Source of the DNA: Planctomycetota bacterium
GTDB lineage: Bacteria > Planctomycetota > JAJSAM01
Direction of reading: 5' to 3'
DNA: 5,329 nt
Assembly (NCBI GenBank): GCA_029932425.1
Contig: JAOZQC010000268.1
Span: forward strand, 1 to 5,329
Shown: in pieces, positions 1-5,329 of the stretch
Layout: each line of letters opens with the position of its first letter
Position numbering within the stretch: position 1 is the stretch's first letter
The notes under the pieces: model-generated
Told to the model about the DNA's origin: nothing
Databases searched by the model: none
What the model saw: the letters and a program-made list of their open reading frames with translations, nothing else
Made by a program: the position numbers and the translations under genes

Positions 1-1
1 A

Positions 2-67
2 GTGAGCACGCCGCCCTTCTCGGAGGTCCAGATGGCCATCTACCGGAGAGGCGGTCTCCTGGAGTAG
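2..67 (+). CDS. C-terminal end of an unidentified upstream gene (partial)
   Basis: An open frame enters from the left edge and stops at TAG 65-67, giving 21 residues that end in AIYRRGGLLE. Codon use (GAG, GTC, ATC, CTC) matches the genes downstream, and the stop lies only 31 bases before the next ATG, so this is probably the tail of a preceding gene in the same operon. The P-F-S-E-x-Q-M-A-I-x-x-x-GGLLE pattern faintly recalls the C-terminal GGL segment of LeuD-type small subunits (compare EIREAGGLLPF in the gene ending at 1843), but 21 residues are too few to assign a family. The product is unknown. Confidence 0.55.
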   Translation: MSTPPFSEVQMAIYRRGGLLE

Positions 68-86
68 GACCGGCCGGAAACCGCCC

Positions 87-93
87 GGGGAAG
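87..93 (+). promoter_or_regulatory. Ribosome binding site of the LeuC-type gene
   Basis: GGGGAAG lies five bases before ATG 99-101 and supports that start. The whole gap after the upstream stop is 31 bases, with no recognisable -35/-10 pair, so the gene is probably read from an upstream promoter. Confidence 0.55.
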
Positions 94-98
94 CGAGC

Positions 99-1343
99 AT
101 GGGCGAGACATTCGCGGAGAAGGTGCTCGGAGGGAAGGCGAACGAGATCGTCATCGCCGCCCCCCACCATCTCCTCACCCACGACAACACGGCGGCGATC
201 ATCGGGAAGATCGCCCCGGAGCTGGCCGAGTACGGGGTGGCCCGGCCGGACCTGCCCGTGATCGTGCTGGACCACGTGGTGCCCGCGGCCAGCGAGAAGA
301 CGGCGGCGAACCACAAGCGGATCCGGGAGTTCGCGGCCGCCCACGGGATCCGCCACTTCTTCGACGTGGGGGCCGGCATCTGCCACCAGGTGCTCGTGGA
401 GCGGGGGCTCGCCCGGCCCGGACGGATCATCGTGGGGAGCGATTCCCACACCTGCTCCTACGGGGCGTTGAACTGCTTCGCCACCGGCATCGATCGCACC
501 GAGGCGGCGGCGCTCCTGCTCCGGGGGAAGACGTGGTTCAAGGTCCCGGAGTCGATCCGGGTGACCCTCCGGGGAGCGCTCTCCCCCGGCGTCTCCGCCA
601 AGGACCTCGTCCTCTCCCTCATCGGGGAGATCGGGGCCGACGGGGCTTCCTACCGCTCCGTGGAGTTCCACGGGGACGTGGCGGGCCTCTCCCTGGAGGA
701 GCGATTCACCATCGCCAACATGGGCGTGGAGATGGGGGCCAAGAACGCCGTCTTCCCCGCGGACGGGATCACCCGGGCGTTCCTCGACGGCCGGGGAGTG
801 CCCGAGGAAGGCTACCGGGCGGTGTGGGCCGACCCGGACGCGGCCTACGTCCGGGAGCTGGCGTTCGACCTGGGGGAGGTGGTGCCCGTGGTCGCCCGGC
901 CCCACACCGTGGACAACGTGGTCCCCGTCACGGAGGAGGCGGGCGTGCGGTTCGACCAGTTCCTGGTGGGCACCTGCACGAACGGACGCCTGCCGGACCT
1001 CCGGGCCGCGGCCGGCATCCTCCGGGGCCGGCGCGTGGCGCCGGGGACCCGGCTTCTCGTCCTTCCCGCCTCGAAGGCCGTGTTCGAGGCGGCCCTCGAC
1101 GAGGGGATCGTGGCCGATCTCTCCCGGGCGGGCGGGATCGTGCTGCCGCCCGGCTGCGGGCCCTGCCTGGGCGCTCACCAGGGCGTCCTCGCGCCCGGGG
1201 AGCGCTGCCTCTCCACCGCCAACCGGAACTTCCGGGGGCGGATGGGGTGCCGGGAGGCGGAGATCTGGCTGGCGAGCCCGGAGACGGTGGCCGCCTCCGC
1301 GCTCACGGGCCGGCTCACCGACCCCCGGGAGGTGACCCGATGA
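99..1343 (+). CDS. LeuC/aconitase-family hydro-lyase, large subunit ([4Fe-4S])
   Basis: This 414-residue protein is the catalytic large subunit of a two-part isopropylmalate isomerase/homoaconitase-type enzyme, which interconverts hydroxy-acid isomers by dehydration and rehydration. Seen in the sequence: FDVGAGICHQVL (88-99), the family signature GSDSHTC (113-119), GKTWFKVPESIRV (143-155), NMGVEMGAKN (207-216), and the three cluster-binding cysteines C293 (GTCTN), C353 and C356 (GCGPC), followed by ANRNFRGRMG (374-383). The length fits the roughly 420-residue archaeal-type LeuC/homoaconitase branch rather than the roughly 465-residue E. coli type. The start follows a purine-rich RBS and gives a normal N-terminus (MGETFAEKVL). 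The stop overlaps the small-subunit start by four bases (ATGA). Annotation pipelines would probably say 3-isopropylmalate dehydratase, but the neighbours are an ATP-citrate-lyase-like pair, not leucine genes, so the substrate may be citrate/isocitrate or a related hydroxy acid. Residues 131-135 (IDRTE) depart from the usual G-I/V-G-x-T-D. The family call is secure; the substrate is not. Confidence 0.93.
   Translation: MGETFAEKVLGGKANEIVIAAPHHLLTHDNTAAIIGKIAPELAEYGVARPDLPVIVLDHVVPAASEKTAANHKRIREFAAAHGIRHFFDVGAGICHQVLVERGLARPGRIIVGSDSHTCSYGALNCFATGIDRTEAAALLLRGKTWFKVPESIRVTLRGALSPGVSAKDLVLSLIGEIGADGASYRSVEFHGDVAGLSLEERFTIANMGVEMGAKNAVFPADGITRAFLDGRGVPEEGYRAVWADPDAAYVRELAFDLGEVVPVVARPHTVDNVVPVTEEAGVRFDQFLVGTCTNGRLPDLRAAAGILRGRRVAPGTRLLVLPASKAVFEAALDEGIVADLSRAGGIVLPPGCGPCLGAHQGVLAPGERCLSTANRNFRGRMGCREAEIWLASPETVAASALTGRLTDPREVTR
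1327..1335 (+). promoter_or_regulatory. Ribosome binding site of the LeuD-type gene
   Basis: GGGAGGTGA, a near-perfect Shine-Dalgarno sequence inside the end of the large-subunit gene, lies four bases before ATG 1340. It fixes the start there and not at upstream in-frame starts in the same long open frame (which reaches back to about 533). Confidence 0.75.
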
Positions 1344-1843
1344 GAGTCTGGAAGTACGGCGACGACGTGAACACCGACATGCTCTTTCCCGGCAAGTACA
1401 CCTACACCGCGAGCACGCCGGAGGAGATCCTCCCCCATCTCCTGGAGGACCTGGACCCGGAGTTCGCGGGGGGAGTCCGGGAGGGTGACGTGATCCTGGC
1501 CGGGAAGAACTTCGGGTGCGGGAGCTCCCGCGAGCAGCCGGTGGTGGGGCTCAAGGCCGCGGGGGTCCTGGCGGTGGTGGCGAAGAGCTTCGCCCGGATC
1601 TTCTACCGGGCGGCGATCAACCAGGGGCTGTTGCTCATCGCGTGCCCGGAGGCGGTGGACGCGTGGCGCGAGGGGGACGCGATCGAGATCGACGCGGCCG
1701 GGGGCCGGATCCGGGTGGGAGACGCCGCCTTCCGGTTCCCTCCCCTCCCGCGGGAGCTCTTGGAGATCCGGGAGGCGGGCGGGCTCTTGCCCTTCACGCG
1801 AAGGAGGCTCCGCAAGGAGCGAAACCCGGGAGGCGCGAGGTGA
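1340..1843 (+). CDS. LeuD-type hydro-lyase, small (swivel-domain) subunit
   Basis: This 167-residue protein is the small subunit that pairs with the preceding large subunit and closes the active site over the substrate. The length is normal for the archaeal-type LeuD/homoaconitase small subunit (about 160-170). Seen in the sequence: the N-terminal GDDVNTDMLFPGKY (7-20), the swivel-domain core GKNFGCGSSREQ (55-66), AKSFARIFYRAAINQG (81-96) and the C-terminal EIREAGGLLPF (142-152). In methanogen homologues the four residues at 20-23 discriminate substrates, with YLRT reported in homoaconitase and YLVY in isopropylmalate isomerase. Here they are YTYT, matching neither and lacking the arginine tied to tricarboxylate recognition. 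The usual H after SSRE is Q66, and the family often has A-x-x-A-L where this protein has P67-V-V-G-L. The gene overlaps its neighbours by four bases at each end (ATGA before, GTGA after). The substrate is unassigned; isopropylmalate, homoaconitate, aconitate and alkylmalates are all possible. Confidence 0.92.
   Translation: MRVWKYGDDVNTDMLFPGKYTYTASTPEEILPHLLEDLDPEFAGGVREGDVILAGKNFGCGSSREQPVVGLKAAGVLAVVAKSFARIFYRAAINQGLLLIACPEAVDAWREGDAIEIDAAGGRIRVGDAAFRFPPLPRELLEIREAGGLLPFTRRRLRKERNPGGAR
1828..1833 (+). promoter_or_regulatory. Ribosome binding site deciding the GTG start at 1840
   Basis: GGGAGG lies six bases before GTG 1840-1842, inside the end of the LeuD-type gene. Together with the family-typical N-terminus that follows (RLFENEAKRIYEREGI), it selects this GTG over the ATG at 1516 in the same open frame, which would add 108 residues of out-of-frame LeuD sequence. 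Confidence 0.7.
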
Positions 1844-3123
1844 GGCTTTTCGAGAACGAGGCGAAGAGGATCTACGAGCGGGAGGGCATCCCCGTCCCCC
1901 GAAGCCACGGGCTGGTGCGGGCGCCGGAGGAGATCCGGGATCTCGATCCCCCCTTCCCCCTCATGCTGAAGGCGATGGTGCTCACCGGGGGCCGGGGGAA
2001 ACGGGGCGGAGTCCGGAAGGCGGCGGACCTGGAGGAGGCGGTCGCCGCGGCGCGGGAGATCCTCTCCCTCACCATCGGCGGCTATCCCGTGGAGGCCCTC
2101 CTCCTGGAGGAGGCCCTGGAGGAGCGGGGGGCCGCCTACCTGGGCGTCACCGTGAACCCCCTGGACTTCCGCGTGGTGGTCCTCGCCAGCGCCCTCGGCG
2201 GCGTGGACATCGAGACCGCGGCGAGGGAGCACCCGGAGGCGGTGCTCCGTCTCCCCGTGCCGGGCAACGAGCCCGAGCTGCCCCCGGAGCAGGCCCGGGA
2301 GGTGGGGGGGTTCCTCGCCCGGGGCCTCGGGAACGCGGACCCCGAGGCGCTGGGGGAGGTGGCCGCACGGCTCTACCGGGTCTTCCAGTCCCACGACTGC
2401 AAGGTGGCGGAGATCAACCCCCTCCTCGCCACCGCGGGCGGAGACCTGGTGGCCGCGGACGCCAAGATGGTCCTCGACGACAACGCCCTCTACCGCCAGC
2501 GGGCCCTGTTCCGCCTCCTGGGATTGACGGAGGCCCGGCACGACGCCTCCGAGCTGACCCGGGACGAGAGGCGGGCCCGGGCGGCCGGCTTTCCCTACGT
2601 GGACCTCCTCCCGGAGGACGCGCCGAAGGACCCGGACAAGCTCTACGTGGGGCTCGTGCCCGGGGGAGCGGGGTACGGGATCTTCTCCATCGACGAGACG
2701 GCGAACATCGGGGACCGGTTCTTCGGGGGGCGCGTGGTCCCCGTGAACTTCATGGACTCCGGGGGCGGCCCCCCGGAGGAGCGCGTGGCGGAGATGTTCC
2801 ACCTCCTCATGGACAAGGAGATCGTGGACCTCGTCATCACCTCCCGGTTCGGGGGGATCTCGAGCTGCGACGTGTTCGTGCGGGGGCTCGTGGCCTGCTT
2901 GCGGGAGCGGCACGCGGAGGGGCGGCGGATGGTGCCGGTGCACGGGCGGATGGTGGGCACGGACCTCCCGAGCGCCCGGGCCTTCCTCGAGGCGGCGCGG
3001 GCGGAGACCCCGGAGCCCCTGGCGGGGCTCGATCTCGAGGTGGGAAACCGCCGGATCATGGCCGAGGTGATCCGGGAAGGACTGGAGAGGGCCTTCCGCG
3101 CCCGGGACAAGGAGGTCGGTTGA
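1840..3123 (+). CDS. Succinyl-CoA-synthetase-beta-like ATP-grasp subunit (ATP-citrate lyase / citryl-CoA synthetase type)
   Basis: This 427-residue protein is the nucleotide-binding subunit of an acyl-CoA synthetase (ADP-forming) of the succinyl-CoA synthetase superfamily. Residues about 1-225 form the ATP-grasp part: N-terminal EAKRIYEREGIPVPR (7-21), the ATP loop LKAMVLTGGRGKRGG (43-57), LGGVDIE (119-125), and EINPL (191-195) with D207 in AADAK, where N193 and D207 match the Mg-ATP ligands of the E. coli beta subunit. Residues about 268-420 form the CoA-ligase flavodoxin-like domain: VPGGAGYG (273-280), NFMDSGGGPPEERV (303-316), SRFGGISSCD (335-344) and RMVGTD (370-375), which match the family's NFLDVGGG, FGGI-x-x-CD and LEGTN elements. 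The length is above E. coli SucC (388) and near the large subunit of citryl-CoA synthetase. Generic pipelines would call it sucC. The next gene carries the alpha partner fused to a citryl-CoA-lyase-like domain, so succinate is less likely than citrate or a relative. It starts with GTG, overlapping the previous stop. Confidence 0.9.
   Translation: MRLFENEAKRIYEREGIPVPRSHGLVRAPEEIRDLDPPFPLMLKAMVLTGGRGKRGGVRKAADLEEAVAAAREILSLTIGGYPVEALLLEEALEERGAAYLGVTVNPLDFRVVVLASALGGVDIETAAREHPEAVLRLPVPGNEPELPPEQAREVGGFLARGLGNADPEALGEVAARLYRVFQSHDCKVAEINPLLATAGGDLVAADAKMVLDDNALYRQRALFRLLGLTEARHDASELTRDERRARAAGFPYVDLLPEDAPKDPDKLYVGLVPGGAGYGIFSIDETANIGDRFFGGRVVPVNFMDSGGGPPEERVAEMFHLLMDKEIVDLVITSRFGGISSCDVFVRGLVACLRERHAEGRRMVPVHGRMVGTDLPSARAFLEAARAETPEPLAGLDLEVGNRRIMAEVIREGLERAFRARDKEVG
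3109..3116 (+). promoter_or_regulatory. Strong ribosome binding site of the fusion gene
   Basis: AAGGAGGT is a full-length Shine-Dalgarno match at eight-base spacing from ATG 3125. It is the strongest RBS in the window and lies inside the last codons of the beta-like gene, so initiation here can occur both by coupling and independently. Confidence 0.8.
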
Positions 3124-3124
3124 G

Positions 3125-5329
3125 ATGGACAGAATCCCCGCCGGAGAGGGGCTGCTCGCCCACCTGATCCGATCCGTCCGGCCCTCCGCGGCCGACCACA
3201 TCGCCGAGACCGGGACCGTGGAGACGGCGGTGGTCGGGCTCGGGGGCCAGGGGACGCGTCACGCCGGGCTCATGCAACGCTACGGGACGAAGGTGGTGGC
3301 GGGGGTGGCCCCGGGCCGCGGGGGGGAGCGGGTCCAGGAGACGATCCCCGTCTACGACACCATCGAGGAGTGCCTGGACCGGCATCCCCACGTGGCCGCC
3401 GTCTCGATCTGGCGCCACTTCTCCAGCGCCCGCGACGCGGCCATCGAGGCCATCCGGGCCGGCGTGCCCCTGGTGGTGCTCATCACCGAGGGCATCCCCC
3501 TGCGGGACGTCCGGGACGTGCTCGCCGCCGCGGACCGCCACCGGACGCTCCTGCTCGGCGGGAACACGCCGGGGGTGATCTTCCCGCCGGAGCGGATCAA
3601 GATCGGGATGCTCCCCGACGTCTTCCACCCCGAGGAGCCGGCGCCGGGGAAGGCCGGGCCCCGCGGGGTCACGATCGTCTCCCGGAGCGGCGCCATCCTC
3701 TACCACATGTCGGACGCCCTGGCCTCCGCGGGGATCGCCCAGAACGGCGTGCTGGGCGTGGGCGGGGACGGGGCGGTGGGGTCTCCCTTCGTCCGGCTGG
3801 TGCCCCTGGCCATGGCCCACGAGGCCACGGACCTGGTGGTGGTGGCGGGCGAGATCGGGGGCGCCCAGGAGGAGCGCCTGGCCGCGGACCTCGCGGCCCA
3901 CCCGGAGCGCTACCCCAAGCCGCTGGTGGCCCTCGTCTCCGGGGCCCGGGCCCCGGAGGGCAAGACCATGGGGCACGCGGGGGCCATCGTGGCCCCGGGC
4001 CAGGAGTACGGCACCTACGCCTCGAAGAAGCGGGCGCTCGAAGAGGCGGGCGTACCGGTGGTGAACAGCCAGTACGACCTCATCGAGGTGGTCCGGGAGA
4101 AGCTCGGGGGCCGGACCTACTTCGATCCCGGGCGCTACGCGGCGCGGATGCGGGAGACGTGGGAGGCGGCCCCCGAGCCGCCCGCCTGGGGCACCTACAT
4201 CACGCGGGTGGAGCCGAACCGGCTCGTGGTGGCGGGGTACGCCCTCCCGGAGATCATCCGGCGCTGCACCCTCCTCGAGGCCGCTCACCTCCTGGTGGCC
4301 GGGGAGCGCCCCGCGGACCCGGAGGTCCGGGAGGCGGAGGAGCGCGCGATCCGCGCGGCGCGGCGCCCGGCCCCGGAGATCTCCTTCGGCGAGGACGAGC
4401 AGCTCTCCACCGTGCTGGCCCGGGCGCTCCTCGCGGACGGGGAGGCCGAGGAGCGGCCCCCCCGGGAGACGCGGGAACGGGTGGGGCTCGCCGCGGCCGC
4501 CCTGGGGCGCATGCTGCGGTTCCTCGCCCACCGCCTGGGTACCGAGGCCGACCTCGACGCGGCCCCGGAGGACGCGCGGTTCGGGGAGCTCGTGGCGCGG
4601 GCCGCGGGGGCGGGGCGGGACCCGGCCCCGGAGCGGGTGCGGCTCGTCGAGGCCATGGCGGTGGCCTCCGTGGACCACGGAGTGACCCCTCCCTCCGCCC
4701 AGGCCACCGTGCTCGCGGCCACCGTGCGCGCCCCATACGAGATGGGGCTGGCCAGCGGCATCGGCGCGATCACCGACGTGCACGGGGGGGCCGGCGCGCG
4801 GGCCGCCGCCTTTTTCCTCGCGTGCGCGGCGAAGGCGAGGGAGGAGTCGATCCCGCTCTTCGAGGCCGCCCACGCCCGCATGACGGAGCTCGTGCGGCTC
4901 GGGGAGAGGGTGGCGGGGCTCGGGCATCGCGTGCACACGCAGGATCCCCGGCGGGACGTGCTCTGGGAGCTCGCGGAGAAGGCGGGGACGGCGGGCCCCT
5001 GCGTGGAGCTCTCGAAGATGGTGGAGGACGTGTTCGAGGAGGTGCGGGGGTTCCGGCTCCCCATCAACGTGGACGGGGTGATCGGGGCGGTGACGGCCGA
5101 CCTGGGCCTGCCGCCCGTGGCCGCGAAGGCGCTCTTCATCCTCGGGCGCACGGCCGGCCTCTCGGCCCACTACTTCGAGGAGTTCACGATCCAGCCCCCC
5201 ATGCGCCGCATCGATTTCGCGCAGGCCGTCTACCGCGGCCCCCCCGACCGCCCCCTGTACTACCGACGTTCCGGATCTTCGCGCGGCTCGCAGATTCGGC
5301 GGGAGCAGGCGCCGCAGGCGCCCGCCGCG
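3125..5329 (+). CDS. Fusion of succinyl-CoA-synthetase-alpha-like and citryl-CoA-lyase/citrate-synthase-like domains (ATP-citrate-lyase-like; 3' end beyond window)
   Basis: The frame opens one base after the beta-like gene's stop and is still open at the window edge (735 codons). Residues 31-330 match the CoA-ligase alpha subunit: CoA-binding VVGLGGQGT (36-44), GTKVVAGVAPGRGG (54-67), ITEGIP (120-125), GNTPGVIFP (146-154), VSRSGA (185-190), GGD (213-215), GEIGG (242-246), and phospho-histidine H284 in GHAGAIVA. A linker of about 331-355 (AAPEPPAW) leads to a citrate-synthase-fold domain: WGTYITRVEPNRLVVAGY (355-372), SVDHGVTPPSA (515-525), then H553 (DVHGGAG), H601 (GLGHRVHTQDPR) and D650 (INVDGVIGA), matching the citrate synthase His/His/Asp catalytic set. 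The predicted job is transfer of phosphate through H284 to form an acyl-CoA, then cleavage to acetyl-CoA and a 2-oxo acid. This is the domain order of ATP-citrate lyase, but about 100 residues longer, mainly within 397-505. The recognisable domain ends near residue 714. Citrate as substrate is inferred, not shown. Confidence 0.9.
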   Translation, partial: MDRIPAGEGLLAHLIRSVRPSAADHIAETGTVETAVVGLGGQGTRHAGLMQRYGTKVVAGVAPGRGGERVQETIPVYDTIEECLDRHPHVAAVSIWRHFSSARDAAIEAIRAGVPLVVLITEGIPLRDVRDVLAAADRHRTLLLGGNTPGVIFPPERIKIGMLPDVFHPEEPAPGKAGPRGVTIVSRSGAILYHMSDALASAGIAQNGVLGVGGDGAVGSPFVRLVPLAMAHEATDLVVVAGEIGGAQEERLAADLAAHPERYPKPLVALVSGARAPEGKTMGHAGAIVAPGQEYGTYASKKRALEEAGVPVVNSQYDLIEVVREKLGGRTYFDPGRYAARMRETWEAAPEPPAWGTYITRVEPNRLVVAGYALPEIIRRCTLLEAAHLLVAGERPADPEVREAEERAIRAARRPAPEISFGEDEQLSTVLARALLADGEAEERPPRETRERVGLAAAALGRMLRFLAHRLGTEADLDAAPEDARFGELVARAAGAGRDPAPERVRLVEAMAVASVDHGVTPPSAQATVLAATVRAPYEMGLASGIGAITDVHGGAGARAAAFFLACAAKAREESIPLFEAAHARMTELVRLGERVAGLGHRVHTQDPRRDVLWELAEKAGTAGPCVELSKMVEDVFEEVRGFRLPINVDGVIGAVTADLGLPPVAAKALFILGRTAGLSAHYFEEFTIQPPMRRIDFAQAVYRGPPDRPLYYRRSGSSRGSQIRREQAPQAPAA
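5305..5322 (+). repeat. Tandem 9-bp direct repeat at the 3' edge
   Basis: GCAGGCGCC occurs twice in direct succession. Read in the frame of the fusion gene it falls on the codons for Gln-Ala-Pro-Gln-Ala-Pro, in the low-complexity tail after the lyase domain. It may simply reflect GC-rich tail sequence. Confidence 0.5.

Noticed and set aside
68..98. Promoter or terminator in the 31-base gap before the LeuC-type gene
   Set aside because: There is no -35/-10 pair, no hairpin with a T-run, and too little space; only an RBS is supported.
533..1339. Possible 5' extension of the LeuD-type gene to an ATG at 533
   Set aside because: The added residues are the large-subunit gene read in the wrong frame (Gly/Arg/Pro-rich). 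The strong RBS and the family N-terminus MRVWKYGDDVNTD place the start at 1340.
1516..1839. Possible 5' extension of the SCS-beta-like gene to ATG 1516
   Set aside because: The extra 108 residues are LeuD coding sequence out of frame. GTG 1840 with its RBS gives the normal family N-terminus.
99..1843. Standard leucine-biosynthesis leuCD
   Set aside because: Not excluded, but no leuA or leuB is seen in the window, the small-subunit loop is YTYT, and the pair is translationally coupled to a CoA-dependent synthetase/lyase. I keep only the family-level call.
1603..3201. 532-codon minus-strand open frame opposite the LeuD and SCS-beta-like genes
   Set aside because: It spans two clear plus-strand genes, has low-complexity composition and no recognisable domain; it is a GC-driven shadow.
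3056..5170. 704-codon open frame on the minus strand opposite the fusion gene
   Set aside because: Its translation is Arg/Gly/Pro/His-rich with no family motif, whereas the plus strand encodes a motif-rich enzyme. Long antisense frames are expected where G/C-ending codons exclude stops.
1840..5329. Ordinary TCA-cycle succinyl-CoA synthetase (sucCD)
   Set aside because: The alpha-like part is fused to a citrate-synthase-fold lyase with its catalytic His/His/Asp set intact, which sucD never needs, and the neighbours are isomerase subunits.
1840..5329. Malate thiokinase plus malyl-CoA lyase (serine-cycle mtkAB-mcl)
   Set aside because: Malyl-CoA lyase belongs to the HpcH/CitE TIM-barrel family. 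The lyase here has citrate-synthase-fold motifs (DHG, HGGAG, GHRVH, NVDG).

Overview
This is a very GC-rich window (roughly 70 % by eye, not counted). It holds one tightly packed plus-strand operon of bacterial metabolic genes. Codons almost always end in G or C, stops and starts overlap, and each start has a purine-rich Shine-Dalgarno sequence. This fits a high-GC bacterium; I cannot name the phylum from the window. No tRNA, rRNA, CRISPR array, insertion sequence, promoter or terminator is visible, so promoter and terminator probably lie outside.

Layout: (i) 2-67, the last 21 codons of an unidentified upstream gene; (ii) 99-1343, large subunit of a LeuC/aconitase-family [4Fe-4S] hydro-lyase; (iii) 1340-1843, the matching LeuD-type swivel-domain small subunit; (iv) 1840-3123, a succinyl-CoA-synthetase-beta-like ATP-grasp subunit starting at GTG; (v) 3125-5329, a long gene still open at the window edge. 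Gene (v) fuses a succinyl-CoA-synthetase-alpha-like module (phospho-histidine GHAGA motif) to a citrate-synthase-fold, citryl-CoA-lyase-like module. Junctions are ATGA, GTGA and a one-base gap, so the four proteins are probably translationally coupled.

Together the genes look like a self-contained route for a 2-hydroxy acid. The LeuCD-type enzyme would move a hydroxyl group by dehydration and rehydration. The beta/alpha pair would use ATP to make a CoA thioester, and the fused lyase domain would split it into acetyl-CoA (or another acyl-CoA) and a 2-oxo acid. The domain order of (iv)+(v) is that of two-subunit ATP-citrate lyase, the key enzyme of the reductive TCA cycle. The lyase domain, however, keeps a citrate-synthase-like catalytic histidine that human ATP-citrate lyase lacks, and carries about 110 residues where the human enzyme has about 20. 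The partner isomerase is LeuCD-like rather than a classical single-chain aconitase, and its small-subunit specificity loop reads YTYT, with no arginine. The true substrate (citrate, 2-methylcitrate, an alkylmalate, citramalate or other) is therefore open and is the most interesting question here.
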